From the NCBI RefSeq assembly GCF_025370755.1, contig NZ_JAMXFC010000005.1:62001-126000 (forward strand): DNA of 64,000 bases. Direction: 5' to 3'. The position numbers and the translations under genes were made by a program. Source of the stretch: Laspinema sp. D2d. GTDB taxonomy: Bacteria; Cyanobacteriota; Cyanobacteriia; Cyanobacteriales; Laspinemataceae. The notes under the pieces were generated by a model. That model was given only the letters and a program-made list of their open reading frames with translations. It was not told the DNA's origin and ran no database searches. Below, in pieces: positions 43,433 through 52,784 of this stretch (position 1 is its first letter; the number at the start of each line of letters is the position of its first letter).

Positions 43433-44221
43433 CATGAGTCTCAACAATAGTCGATAGGTAGGCGTTAGAATGAAAAATGTTTGATCCCCAGTTCAACAGT
43501 GGCTTGTTTTCAGGGATTTACCCCGTTTGCGGCTCCATTACAACTGAGACAATCGGTGGAGGTAGACCCTTGATTTGCCCGGTCTGGATTTTGTTTCTCC
43601 CCAGGGGATGTTGGTCATACCCCATTTATAGAATCATCGCACCCCACCCCAGGGCCATTGTCATGAATGCTCACCGCTGAATCGGGTCGAAACGAATTCT
43701 TTTGACCTGAGCGAAACAATCCGGTGTCATTTAACCGGATGGAGGAACAGAACCCTGAGAACACCCCTGTAGAAGCTGCACCCTATTGCCCTCAAAAGGT
43801 GGATTAATCCATCGAACTCCAATGAATCTCTATTGATTATGATAAGACGCCTTCGAGGGCTTTTAGTCCCCCGTTGCTGGACTCCGGTGGAGGAAAGCAA
43901 GAGGGTAAATGAGGGTGTCTCCTTCACTAACCTAGGATTCAATGTTTTTTCGGTTGTAAGTAAGGGCGGCATTCTATCGGGGAAGGGAAAGCATTTTACG
44001 AGATCTGCTTTCCGATCGCGCTTTGAATGTAGACTAACCTGATTGTTGCCCTCGGTTACAACCCTGAGCAAAGGGTAGCGATTACCACCCCTACCTGCTC
44101 ACTGATTTTAAAGGGAATTTTGTGACTGTGCTAGAACCCCGGTGAAATCTTTGCTGGAAGGGGGCTAATTTTGAGGCGTTCGTGGCTAAAACGGGTCGAT
44201 CGCCACCCTCCCTGGATCGCA
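43433..44221. other. gene-less spacer
   Basis: About 790 bases between the giant kinase gene and the linker gene. Short frames on both strands overlap each other, lack ribosome binding sites and show no family features. I see no RNA gene. Confidence 0.4.
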
Positions 44222-44247
44222 AAGGGGTGCGAAAACTCGCACCCCTT
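44222..44247 (-). terminator. hairpin downstream of the linker gene
   Basis: A perfect 11-bp stem (44222-44232 with 44237-44247) with a 4-base loop, ~29 nt past the stop of the phycobilisome linker gene. The T run on the - strand is short (TTT). Confidence 0.6.
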
Positions 44248-44275
44248 GAAGAATGGCTGACATTAGACTCCCGAT

Positions 44276-44869
44276 TCAAGATTCCCGGACTCGTGAGGAG
44301 GGGGTCCAAGAGGGCCGACAAGTCCCGCCGGTACAATTGAGATGGAGTTCATGCCAATAAAGGGTAGGGATCGCCCATCCGCGATCGCCTGCGTGTTCTT
44401 CTCCTAACCAGCGATTTTCTAAATAATCATTGGGAGATTCATAGCGATGAGGATGCCAATAGGGAACGGTCAAGGACCCATATCTTTTGCGATATTCATC
44501 CGAGTCAATCAAGGCGGATACCATTGCCCCGACCCCATGTTCAACCAGTACCCAATCAGATTCACGGATTTCCGCTTCATCATGGGGCGATCGGCCTAAA
44601 AAATGCTTAAACGCATTCTCAATAAACTTGACATTGGAACTTTTCTCATAGAAACTTTCCAAATAAATGGAAGAGACGGCTATACTTTTCAAAAAATGCC
44701 GAATCCCTATTTTTCCCTTGATGAATTCTTTCTCTAACGCCGCTAACTTTTTGCGCTCAAACTGATAAGGTTGCCGTTCTAAAACTTGATGATAAATTTG
44801 TCGCAGAACCCTTTCTCGTTCTTCAACGGTGGCTTTCTGCTTCATCGTCACGGGTTCTTGTAAGCTCAT
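44276..44869 (-). CDS. short phycobilisome linker-domain protein
   Basis: 197 residues. Residues ~15-150 match the phycobilisome linker polypeptide domain: VLRQIYHQVLERQPYQFER, FLKSIAVSSIYLESFYE, NAFKHFLGRSP and a DSDEYRKRYG motif. These domains sit inside phycobiliprotein hexamers or trimers and tune energy transfer. The C-terminal ~50 residues (WLGEEHAGDRGW ... ) are not part of the domain and include two cysteines. It lacks the rod-core extension of CpcG and the repeats of ApcE. GAGGAG precedes the ATG at good spacing. It is 126 nt downstream of a phycobiliprotein gene, so both are likely expressed together. Confidence 0.85.
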   Translation of the reverse strand: MSLQEPVTMKQKATVEERERVLRQIYHQVLERQPYQFERKKLAALEKEFIKGKIGIRHFLKSIAVSSIYLESFYEKSSNVKFIENAFKHFLGRSPHDEAEIRESDWVLVEHGVGAMVSALIDSDEYRKRYGSLTVPYWHPHRYESPNDYLENRWLGEEHAGDRGWAIPTLYWHELHLNCTGGTCRPSWTPSSRVRES

Positions 44870-44995
44870 GGTCTGCTCCTCTATGTGGATAAACCGAGTG
44901 GGAAATTAATCCCAAAATATGACGGACTGAGGCTGTTTCTTACTGATTTAAACTGAGTCTCTTGTCCCTGGAATTCAGAGATTGCTGGGGAAATC

Positions 44996-45508
44996 TTAGA
45001 CGCCGATCGCCGCTTTCTGAACATTTGCCATGAGTTTCGGCGGAATATCTAATGCCTCAATCATCCGATTAATATAAGGATCAAGGTACTGATTCGCACT
45101 ACTGGGTAAATGAGCATGAGTCGTTTCTTTCAGACAACGATAGGCTACCCCACAAGAATTTTGTCTTTGATAGGCGGTCAAAATATTAGATTGCCACAAC
45201 ACCAAGGAATCATTAAAGAAGCGCGGGTCATCTTTGAGAATGGATAAGGCACTGTATCGCATCACCTGAGTCATATCATAATAACAGCGCTGTCCATGCT
45301 TTTGCATAATGTCTGGATGGAGAGACATAAACTTTTTCAAGGCATGACGAACCAGCAGGTCTCCCTTCTCCCGTAACATTTCGTAAGTTTTCACCCGTTC
45401 TGCAAAGGTTTGCAGATACCGTTTTGTCCCTTGTAAATCCCCAGGACTAAGATACTGCCCTTCGTTGTCGTTAATGAGTTCTTGTAATTTTGAATTGATA
45501 GCTTGCAT
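44996..45508 (-). CDS. divergent phycobiliprotein with conserved bilin-binding Cys
   Basis: 170 residues of the globin-like phycobilisome protein family. In the chromophore region, Q-R-C-Y-Y-D-M-T-Q-V-M-R-Y-S aligns with the allophycocyanin pattern R-Y-A-A-C-I-R-D-L-D-Y-Y-L-R-Y-A, placing the Cys at the bilin-binding position. The rest is distant from ApcA/B and CpcA/B, so this is an unusual member, perhaps a minor core or sensory variant. A GAGGGGG ribosome binding site precedes the ATG. The neighbour downstream encodes a linker-domain protein. Whether it binds bilin needs direct tests. Confidence 0.8.
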   Translation of the reverse strand: MQAINSKLQELINDNEGQYLSPGDLQGTKRYLQTFAERVKTYEMLREKGDLLVRHALKKFMSLHPDIMQKHGQRCYYDMTQVMRYSALSILKDDPRFFNDSLVLWQSNILTAYQRQNSCGVAYRCLKETTHAHLPSSANQYLDPYINRMIEALDIPPKLMANVQKAAIGV

Positions 45509-45688
45509 TGCATCCCCCTCTTTCTGAACCCCAACCCAATTTTTATGGCTTTTCTATGTCTAGTGTTATCGATCGCAACCCCTTCCCGCAAGGGATTGAT
45601 GTAATTTTTAATATTTCAGTAAATACGCTGAGGAGGGGTAACCGGCGGGGGGTGACAGATGCCAGCAGCCGCTGATCTGGATTCCGGA

Positions 45689-46363
45689 TCAAACGAAATG
45701 ATACGGCGGGAGGGCCTCTCCCAACTGTAACTCCCAGGCGGAACAGGTTTGCTGCCACTCTTGGAATCGTTCATAGAGTAGCGGTTCTTCCTGCTTATGG
45801 GCTAACAGAAAAATCCGATGACTCTGATCCTCAAGGTCCGAGGCGATCGCCTCGGGATACCATTGAGTGACTTGGCGGCGCAACCCGTCCCACTGGGCGG
45901 ATTGCTGATTTTGAAAGGCTTGAATCGCTTGATAGCGCTGTTTTTTCGCCAGTAAATAGGCTTTACCCCGGACCTCAGTAGAAATCTCGAACTCGGGTTC
46001 AGGATGGGGAAGGCATTTTAAAATGTACTCCCCTTGACCCACAAAGCGATCGAGTTTCTCTAAATATTCCGCTTCCCGAGTGACTAAATGCTCTTGTAAT
46101 GCCTGCACAGACCGAAATAGAGTCCCAAATCTTAGGGGTAACAGGCACTGTTGCTGAAACAATTCCCCCAAGGTGCGATCGTGGGCGACGATCGCCTGAA
46201 CCAACAGCGCATCATCCCCTTGCAAACGGTTAATATCCACATCGAATTCCACGACAGCACAGATCTGCTTCCCGGGAACCAGTTGCACCAATTGGTTAAT
46301 TCCCAGGGGGAGTTCTAACTCCACCGGAGGCATTTTTAAAAAAGCGTAAGCGTAAACTTCCAT
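45689..46363 (-). CDS. gvpL/F: GvpL/GvpF family gas-vesicle-related protein
   Basis: 224 residues. The pattern VYAYAFLK ... VVEFDVDINRL ... HDRTLGELFQQQCLLPLRFGTLF is diagnostic for the GvpL/F family, whose members are minor components needed for gas vesicle formation. No gvpA, gvpC, gvpN, gvpK or other gvp gene is in the window. The gene is 3 nt downstream of the duplicated-domain gene and the kinase gene, which suggests a coupled operon. It could serve a gas vesicle locus elsewhere or a separate, kinase-controlled function (inference). ATG at 46363. Confidence 0.85.
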   Translation of the reverse strand: MEVYAYAFLKMPPVELELPLGINQLVQLVPGKQICAVVEFDVDINRLQGDDALLVQAIVAHDRTLGELFQQQCLLPLRFGTLFRSVQALQEHLVTREAEYLEKLDRFVGQGEYILKCLPHPEPEFEISTEVRGKAYLLAKKQRYQAIQAFQNQQSAQWDGLRRQVTQWYPEAIASDLEDQSHRIFLLAHKQEEPLLYERFQEWQQTCSAWELQLGEALPPYHFV

Positions 46364-46366
46364 CCG

Positions 46367-47944
46367 TTAACTGGGAATAAATTCGATCGCCAAGCCTAGC
46401 TGTGCCCACCCGGATTGCCAGTATTGCTGGGAGGGGCAAATTTCTACTCCGATGGTATCCTCACCGGCTAACAGGGCTGCCATGAGGGTTTCGACGGGCT
46501 CCCCGGCCATTTTCCCCGGAGTTGAAGGCCATGAGACCCCTGACAATCCGGCCCATAATCGGGCGGATAACTGTTCCAGGGCGATCGCTTCAGGATACCA
46601 TCCACTCCGGTCCGATTGAATCACGGTCCCCGATGCCAAAGGCGTGACTGGACTGGGAGGCTGTCCTGTGGCAATATCAATTTCCCAAGACAATCTCGGG
46701 GTTTCCACGGTCAAAATTCCCACCAGTCGCACCATTCCCGCTTCCCACTCTCGTTCGGGTTGTAGGATACGGGCATGGACTCCAGCGATCCATTGCATGG
46801 CCTCTAATCCTGACCCTAGCATCTTCCACAACAGTTGAGAGGCTAATTCGTCGATGGAAATCTCTAGGGGAGGGGGGAGTTGGGGAGGGGTGAGGGCGAG
46901 GCGACTGGCGATCGCCACGAATAAGGGAATCAATTCCGACTCTTCCCCTCGGTTGTTGTTTCTAGGGATGCCATGATTCTTTTCTTGCCAGTCCCAGAGG
47001 AGAGGAAGAACCTCAGCGGCAATCCCCCCACCGGAAGGCCCAGGAGTTCTGGAGGAATCTGGATAATCTACCAGCGGTTGTACCGGACGAATTTTCGCCG
47101 AGGTGGGGTGATCCGGGTCTGAAAAGGGTTCCGAGAAGAACTCCAGTTCCGGATCCCGGACAAATTCAAACTCTAAGGTGAGTTGAATCTGACCCACCTG
47201 CCAGGGACTCCCGGGTTCGAGGAATTCCACCGCAGTGGGTTGGAGGAAGCGGGCGAGTTCTGGGGTGGCGAGGTGCAGTTGTTGGCAGAGTTGGGACAGG
47301 AAGTCGCCCAGGGGAATAGACTCGCGCAAGGGGGCGACTGCATCAGACTGAATTCGGGTCGTTTTGGAGTCGAGGGGGACTAATTCTCCGGGGTAGGGAC
47401 AAGGGCGATCGCTGGCAAGGTCAAAAAACCAGTGGCAATCCCCACTCTGTCCCCGTAATCCAAGCACCAGTCGCACCATTCCTCCATCCCATCCCTGTTC
47501 CGGTTGGAAAATATGGGCCGGAATCCCGCTAATCAGTCGCATCACGGCTTCAGAACTGCTGACGGCGTACCAGAGGAGTTCCGGAATCCAGTCTTCTAGG
47601 GGGATGAACCGGGTTTCTGGGGGTGTATTTGGGGCGGGGTTGGGTTCTGGGGTGAGAATAGCCGCTTGTTTGAAGGCATTGAGGACCTGACAAGCTTCGG
47701 GGAGGAGGTAGGGGGTGAGAATTTCCGGAGTGGGGGGAGAGTCGAAGTGCGGGACGGCTTCGGGTCCCCGCATTTCAGCCACCTTTGCAATGAGGTTCTC
47801 CCAGGCAGCGATCGCCCCAGGGTCTAAGCAACATTTAGCCCCTTTAGGGCTAGTCTTTGAGGGAATCAGCTTGAGAATGGTCTGCCGGACCTTTAAGGGG
47901 TTAAAGGGGGAATGTTCCGGGTTTAAGAGTTGGGGTTCACTCAT
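46367..47944 (-). CDS. unknown protein with internal duplication, between kinase and GvpL/F genes
   Basis: 525 residues from the ATG at 47944. The stop of the upstream kinase gene lies inside the start of this gene: the sequence ATGAGTGA (47937-47944 on the - strand) contains both, so translation is coupled. After ~90 residues come two copies of a ~170-residue unit: LEDWIPELLWYAV..EAVMRLISGI.AHIFQPE.GWDGGMVRLVLGL and, ~200 residues later, IDELASQLLWKML..LEAMQWIAGVHARILQPEREWEAGMVRLVGIL, each followed by an IQSD... and QLxxxLEFI-like end. Acidic/Pro-rich linker between them. No known family recognised; no signal peptide or membrane segments. Confidence 0.75.
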   Translation of the reverse strand: MSEPQLLNPEHSPFNPLKVRQTILKLIPSKTSPKGAKCCLDPGAIAAWENLIAKVAEMRGPEAVPHFDSPPTPEILTPYLLPEACQVLNAFKQAAILTPEPNPAPNTPPETRFIPLEDWIPELLWYAVSSSEAVMRLISGIPAHIFQPEQGWDGGMVRLVLGLRGQSGDCHWFFDLASDRPCPYPGELVPLDSKTTRIQSDAVAPLRESIPLGDFLSQLCQQLHLATPELARFLQPTAVEFLEPGSPWQVGQIQLTLEFEFVRDPELEFFSEPFSDPDHPTSAKIRPVQPLVDYPDSSRTPGPSGGGIAAEVLPLLWDWQEKNHGIPRNNNRGEESELIPLFVAIASRLALTPPQLPPPLEISIDELASQLLWKMLGSGLEAMQWIAGVHARILQPEREWEAGMVRLVGILTVETPRLSWEIDIATGQPPSPVTPLASGTVIQSDRSGWYPEAIALEQLSARLWAGLSGVSWPSTPGKMAGEPVETLMAALLAGEDTIGVEICPSQQYWQSGWAQLGLAIEFIPS

Positions 47945-49826
47945 GAGGTTTCCTTCCATCAATCTGGAAGAAGTGGATCGCGCCGCCAAATTCGGTCCGG
48001 GTGGCGATCGCTAAATTCAGGGGACTCGGTGGCATTTGGGTTTTGGAATGGAAGGCGGCAGCGAGGGCGATCGGGGACCCAGGTCCTTGCACCGCAGCAA
48101 CTGGCTCTAAATCGTTATTAAACCAGAGAATTTGCCCTTTCTCATCAGCAATCGCCCCACCCCCAGGGACGACCGATAAACAAACCGGCAGGGTTGCTAA
48201 GGGTAACCGACGCACCCGCAGGGGCCAAAGTTGAATCTGCCAGAGGGCGGGTCTGGGGTGACGGCTGATTCCCGCCAGGGTATAGGGTTGTTCGGTTAAA
48301 ATTACCGGGTCTAAAATGCCCTGAAAGGATTCCGACCCGATCCGGGTTCCCCGACGGGTATAAACCTGAAACAGGGTCCGGCCCTGGTTTGGGGTGGAAT
48401 CGTAGCGGATTGCCAGGAGATGTTTGGAGTCGAGAAATAGGATTTGAGGTAGCTGATCGTCAGGAATTGGGCAATGATGGTCCGGGGCTTTAAACCCGGT
48501 TGGGAAGAGGGTAGCGAGGGAATAAAAGTGAAGTTGTCCCGGAAGGGCAATGGCTAACCAGTGGCAGTCTGGGTCGATCGCCATCCGAAATTCCCCATCG
48601 CAGGTGAGTTGGTGTTGGGGTTGACCCTGGGCGATCGCCAGCCAATATAACCGACGTCCGGTGCTCACCCAGCAGCCCCCCGTCACCGGCAGAAGTTCAG
48701 TGACGCGATCGGGAAAATCCACCACCTGGGGCGGGAGGGCCAATTGATGCCAAAGTCTCACCTGATTTGCATGGGCGGCGTAGAGATAGCCATCCTGGGA
48801 GACTAATGCGGTGGTAGGGACTGGCAGGGGAGTGCGGGAGTGTTGGCTACTGGAGGATTCTGGCCTTTTCTGCAAGGGGGACTCGTGCAAGGGTAACGGG
48901 CGATCGCTCAAGAGTCTTACCGCTGGTTCATTCATCGCTTCCTCTATCCCTTGCGCCATTTGCGCCGCGCTGGCATACCGACGCGCTGGCAGTTTCGCTA
49001 AGGCTTTTTCCAGGATTACCCGCAAGGGCAAAGGCACCTGTTCGGGAACCTGCAAGCGCTGATTCAAATGCGCCCACATTAGGTCCCCAGGTTTTCCGCT
49101 AAAGGGACGATATCCCAGAAGCAGTTCAAACAGCAAAATCCCCATTGAGTAAATATCCGCACCCCGAGAGTACAAGCCATAAAAGCCTTCGGGGGCGGCA
49201 TAAGCCGTCGCCCCTACTGCTGCCATTTCATCATTCTCCCCTCGATGACTCCCTTGGAGTTCGCCGAAACGCCGTGCAATGCCAAAATCGGAGAGGCGGG
49301 CAAACCAGGACCCGTTTCTCACGCTCAACAGGATATTTTCGGGTTTAATATCACAGTGAATGATTCCCGCCTCATGAGCGGATTCTAATCCGGCCAGAAT
49401 CCCCAACATTAATTGCATCCCTTCCCCTAAACTCAGGGAAGCATTGGCTTCTAGGAGTTCCCGCAGGGTTGCCCCTTCACAGTAGTCCATCACCAAATAT
49501 CGGGCTGTGGTGGTTTGTTCTAAGGCGCGACAGGTGACAATATGCGGATGTTGCAAGGTGAGTAAGGACAACAGTTCCCGCAAAAATTTATGGGTAGGTA
49601 AACGCAGGTGAGTCAGTTCTTTGAGGGCCACCAATTGGCCGGTTTTGCGCTCAATGGCACAAAAGACTTTGCCAAATTGCCCCTGCCCAACTAATGCTAA
49701 AACTCGATATTTGGGTAGTTGCTTTTGGAGTTGCCGCAATTCCGTGGGTGTTGCGGGACCCGAGGGACGACTTCCTCTCAGATAGCCGCGATTCGGCCCC
49801 TCATCGGATTGGTTAGTCCGGTCCAT
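47937..49826 (-). CDS. Ser/Thr protein kinase with C-terminal propeller-like half
   Basis: About 629 residues from the ATG at 49826, chosen for the GGGAG-rich ribosome binding site; two upstream in-frame starts lack one. Kinase domain (~40-300): glycine loop GQGQFGKV (47-54), VALKEL Lys, catalytic H-C-D-I-K-P-E-N, DFG, and APE in AAPEGFYG. A Ser/Pro linker is followed by ~280 residues rich in W/L/V strands (VRLWHQLALPPQVV, ILWFNNDLEPVAAV) consistent with a divergent beta-propeller. Overlaps the next gene by 8 nt. Probably phosphorylates a product of the same operon (inference). Confidence 0.88.
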   Translation of the reverse strand: MDRTNQSDEGPNRGYLRGSRPSGPATPTELRQLQKQLPKYRVLALVGQGQFGKVFCAIERKTGQLVALKELTHLRLPTHKFLRELLSLLTLQHPHIVTCRALEQTTTARYLVMDYCEGATLRELLEANASLSLGEGMQLMLGILAGLESAHEAGIIHCDIKPENILLSVRNGSWFARLSDFGIARRFGELQGSHRGENDEMAAVGATAYAAPEGFYGLYSRGADIYSMGILLFELLLGYRPFSGKPGDLMWAHLNQRLQVPEQVPLPLRVILEKALAKLPARRYASAAQMAQGIEEAMNEPAVRLLSDRPLPLHESPLQKRPESSSSQHSRTPLPVPTTALVSQDGYLYAAHANQVRLWHQLALPPQVVDFPDRVTELLPVTGGCWVSTGRRLYWLAIAQGQPQHQLTCDGEFRMAIDPDCHWLAIALPGQLHFYSLATLFPTGFKAPDHHCPIPDDQLPQILFLDSKHLLAIRYDSTPNQGRTLFQVYTRRGTRIGSESFQGILDPVILTEQPYTLAGISRHPRPALWQIQLWPLRVRRLPLATLPVCLSVVPGGGAIADEKGQILWFNNDLEPVAAVQGPGSPIALAAAFHSKTQMPPSPLNLAIATRTEFGGAIHFFQIDGRKPHE

Positions 49827-50188
49827 CCTCTCTCCCTTGTTGATCATGTCTTGATCATGCGATCGCTCTGTCCTCTGATGAGTCATCCAGACTCTGCGGG
49901 GGTATTGCCCCTTCCTATCCTAAATCCCTTTGCCCGCAAATGACCGTTTCCCACCCGGTCTCAGATATCCTGACTGGAACCGCCAATGTCACAATAATTA
50001 AGATTGAGCCAGTCTTCAGGGTGCATTAACGTTTAAATTTGTCCGATTCAGCAGCATAATTATCTTTAATTGTCAAGGGTTAATATCAAAAAAAGGCCAG
50101 TCCCCTTGCCCGTTATCCCCGCAGTTAAAACCGGATCTACCGTAACTCGGAATCCATCCCACAACCCACCACCAATCACCCAATTAAG
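49827..50188. other. divergent promoter spacer
   Basis: 362 nt between the kinase gene (-) and the ferredoxin gene (+). AT-rich from about 50040 to 50095. No gene seen. Confidence 0.35.
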
Positions 50189-50671
50189 ATGGTCAAAATT
50201 GTTCGTTTAGAACCAATCGCCCAAGATACTGAAGTTCAGACCAATGCTAACATTCTCTCGGCCCTACTCGCTGAAGATCTCCACGTGCTCAAAGAATGTG
50301 GAGGGCGAGGATTATGTGCCACTTGCCATGTGTTTATTAAACAAGGTATGGAGAGTGTCTCTCCAATGGGACGCCGAGAACAACGGACCCTAGAGGTGAT
50401 CACCACCGCCAAAACTAATTCCCGCCTCGCCTGTCAGTCCCGAATTCTTGGAGAAGGGGTCGTCGTCGAAGTTCCGACGGGGATGTATCTCGATGCGATT
50501 GAAGATATCGAGGCCCTCATCGGGCGGCGCACGGAACAAGATTTATTACATCCCATCACAGGTCAAGTTGTGGTGGAATCCGGTAAGTTAATTACGCGAT
50601 CGGTTATTCTCGAACTCAAAGATGTTCGTCTCCAAGTCGGACAATATTTAGCCCGCACTCGCGAAGCTTAA
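50189..50671 (+). CDS. 2Fe-2S ferredoxin, extended plant-type
   Basis: 160 residues. Cys37, Cys43, Cys46 and Cys82 (C-G-G-R-G-L-C-A-T-C ... R-L-A-C-Q) match the 2Fe-2S ligand set with the spacing of adrenodoxin-like ferredoxins (C-x5-C-x2-C ... C). The N-terminal MVKIVRLEPI strand and a 60-residue C-terminal extension (IEDIEALIGRRTEQDLLHP) differ from PetF, so it is likely a special electron carrier rather than the main photosynthetic ferredoxin. The redox partner is unknown. Terminator hairpin 110 nt downstream. Confidence 0.88.
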   Translation: MVKIVRLEPIAQDTEVQTNANILSALLAEDLHVLKECGGRGLCATCHVFIKQGMESVSPMGRREQRTLEVITTAKTNSRLACQSRILGEGVVVEVPTGMYLDAIEDIEALIGRRTEQDLLHPITGQVVVESGKLITRSVILELKDVRLQVGQYLARTREA

Positions 50672-50780
50672 AACACCCAGGTTTCTGAGTGCAATCCTCT
50701 CCTCAGTTCTGAAATAAACCGCTTTCATCATTCCCAATTCATCCCCCCCAATCTCAGGGAAAGAGGGGCTTTTAAGGCAA

Positions 50781-50817
50781 CAGTCCTGCCAGAGTTCTTC
50801 TGACAGGACTGCCTGTT
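50781..50817. terminator. hairpin between convergent genes
   Basis: CAGTCCTG (50781-50788) pairs with CAGGACTG (50804-50811), extended by CAGA/TCTG after a mismatch, followed by CCTGTTATATT. It lies between the ferredoxin gene (+) and the pentapeptide gene (-). Confidence 0.55.
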
Positions 50818-51062
50818 ATATTGACTTGTTAAAAAGACCTTTGAGGTCTGTGTTATTTTGATTTTCTATGTTTTTACTTTATCTGAATCTCAAAAGACCG
50901 GACATCTATCTTGAGAGAGAAGTTGCTTGAGTCTGGGGTTAGAGGCAGTAGAACTGGAGGAGGTGAAACGACCTCCTGGGAGAAGCAAAAACGGGCGATC
51001 GCCCCCCTGGAATTGCCCGTCCTTGTCCATCCCTTTCCCCAACCCGCTTTAATTGCAATCAA

Positions 51063-51614
51063 TTAATCGCAATAAAGGGTATCCCGGGTGTTGCGTCCCG
51101 TCACCGGATTGGTCCCCGTCGCGAGTTGGCAGAGGATTTCATTGGCATCATCGCGTAGAAAGACATCGGTAAAATCTGCACCTTCGATGTTGGCCCCGTT
51201 AAATTTAGCACTAAAGGCAAAAGACCCTTCGAGGATGGCATTTTTGAGGTTAGCTTTGATAAACCGGGCGGTATCTAAGGTGGTGTTACTCAGGTTTGCG
51301 CCTTCTAAATTGGCCTCTTCGAGGTGCGCGGCAAATAAGCTGGCCCCTTGCAAGTTGGCATGACTGAGGTTACTTTTCCGGAGGTTAGCGTGGTTAAAGC
51401 TGGCTTGGGTAAGGTCACGCCCAGAAAAATCGGCACCGAGGAGGTTTTCTTTGTTATAGTTTTGGGCGAGAGCGTCGGGAGGATAAGCTGTGGTCAGGGT
51501 GGCGACGGTTCCGACTGCTGAGATCCAAACCAGTACGGAAATAACCAGACTCATGACCCGAGTCCAACCCCAATTACAAAACCAATTTTTCATACGTTCG
51601 TTTCGTCGATCCAA
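51063..51614 (-). CDS. exported pentapeptide-repeat protein (lumenal type)
   Basis: 183 residues. An N-terminal signal peptide or anchor (hydrophobic ~20-45, ending ...PDALA) is followed by pentapeptides (~55-150) and a Cys-containing end (NEILCQLATGTNPVTGRNTRDTLYCD). This plan matches pentapeptide proteins of the thylakoid lumen or periplasm in cyanobacteria and plants; the role is unclear. A TTG start at 51614 has AGGAG 6 nt upstream; the alternative ATG at 51593 has none, so TTG is preferred. Confidence 0.85.
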   Translation of the reverse strand: MDRRNERMKNWFCNWGWTRVMSLVISVLVWISAVGTVATLTTAYPPDALAQNYNKENLLGADFSGRDLTQASFNHANLRKSNLSHANLQGASLFAAHLEEANLEGANLSNTTLDTARFIKANLKNAILEGSFAFSAKFNGANIEGADFTDVFLRDDANEILCQLATGTNPVTGRNTRDTLYCD

Positions 51615-51713
51615 AAGTGACTCCTGGGCAATGGGAGGAATAAGTTTTACTAAGAAAGAAAATTCAAGTATTCGTTGTTATTTTACCAGCAAGCGTAACC
51701 CTGGAGTTGTCTG

Positions 51714-52295
51714 ATGTCTGCTTCTTCTCCCCTGTGGTGCAGTATCCCGGCTGATCCGAGTCAAAACCCCGGTTTGTGGGGTGAGGCGTTGGTGGCCCAA
51801 TGGTTACTGGATACGGGGTGGGAGATTTGGGCGCAGCGTTGGCGCTGTCGCTGGGGGGAAATTGATGTGATTGCTTGGCAGTCGGGTTATACAACACAAA
51901 GTAGCTCGTTTGTCAAGGGAGATATTACCCCGGATTGGGTCCGGAGTGAGGGGGGTCTGGTGACTTTTGTGGAGGTCAAAACGCGATCGCCAAGGAGTTG
52001 GGATGCTGGGGGTCTCCTGGCAATTTCGTCCGGGAAGCAAGCCAAACTGATCCAAACCGCCGAGTTATTTTTAGCGGAACATCCGGAGTTAGCGGAGTTT
52101 CCCTGCCGGTTTGATGTGGCGTTGGTCCAATATCAGCGGCAGAGGCGATCGCCTCAGTTGGGGGTTAACCTCCCAGGCGATCGCGCCAGTCAACCCTCAC
52201 CGCCACGGAATCCCGTCTGCCTCGGTCAACCCCAACCCATTGGAGATTATTGCTTTACCCTGCATGATTATATTTGTGGAGCGTTCGATGCCTAA
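51714..52295 (+). CDS. yraN: YraN (UPF0102) family protein, nuclease-like
   Basis: 193 residues. Core motifs GEIDVIAW (47-54) and TFVEVKTRSP (~83-92) form the PD-(D/E)xK-like active-site set; the N-terminal G-x-x-GEALVAQWLLDTGWEI helix is typical. The family resembles Holliday-junction-resolvase-type nucleases but its substrate is not established. It is longer than most members (~120-130 residues) through an insert at 55-80 and a Pro-rich tail. ATG at 51714. It diverges from the lumenal pentapeptide gene. Confidence 0.88.
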   Translation: MSASSPLWCSIPADPSQNPGLWGEALVAQWLLDTGWEIWAQRWRCRWGEIDVIAWQSGYTTQSSSFVKGDITPDWVRSEGGLVTFVEVKTRSPRSWDAGGLLAISSGKQAKLIQTAELFLAEHPELAEFPCRFDVALVQYQRQRRSPQLGVNLPGDRASQPSPPRNPVCLGQPQPIGDYCFTLHDYICGAFDA

Positions 52296-52355
52296 ATATC
52301 AAAACACCCTAATATTTCCCGGTGACGAGACTTCGGTTGTGGGAATTGGCCCGGA

Positions 52356-52784
52356 TTATGCTAAAGTTTCCGGACAATATCCCAACCCTTGCACAAATTG
52401 TTCACGAAACTCCTCAATTTCACTCAAATCAGGATGACCGTGAGAGACGACGGCAATCTGATAACGACGCATCACCTCAATCGGAGACTGTTCGTTTTCC
52501 AATGCCCATAAGGCCATTTGCAAGCGGATACTAGGTTGACCCGGGATTCCGAGTTCATTCATAAAGGCTCGAAAATCCCCATCCTGGTGCGCTTTGAGGG
52601 GGTGATTCATTTTCACCCGCACAATCCATCCATCAATTTGATGAATCACGGTGAGGAAACGCACCGGCAGGTTCCCGCTTGTGTTAAGATATTCCGCAAC
52701 TCTTAGGGTTAGACTGGCATTTGCCAGGTGATAGAGGTAATCCATCTTCACCAATTTCCGTATTCTTGGACAATAATGAGTCAT
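52356..52784 (-). CDS. hypothetical protein
   Basis: 142 residues, no signal peptide or membrane segment. A mixed helix/strand sequence with MDYLYHLANASLTLRV near the start and a conserved-looking end (FREQFVQGLGYCPETLA). I do not recognise the family. AGGA is 8 nt before the first ATG; a second ATG at codon 14 is also possible. It converges with yraN (60-nt gap). Confidence 0.6.
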   Translation of the reverse strand: MTHYCPRIRKLVKMDYLYHLANASLTLRVAEYLNTSGNLPVRFLTVIHQIDGWIVRVKMNHPLKAHQDGDFRAFMNELGIPGQPSIRLQMALWALENEQSPIEVMRRYQIAVVSHGHPDLSEIEEFREQFVQGLGYCPETLA

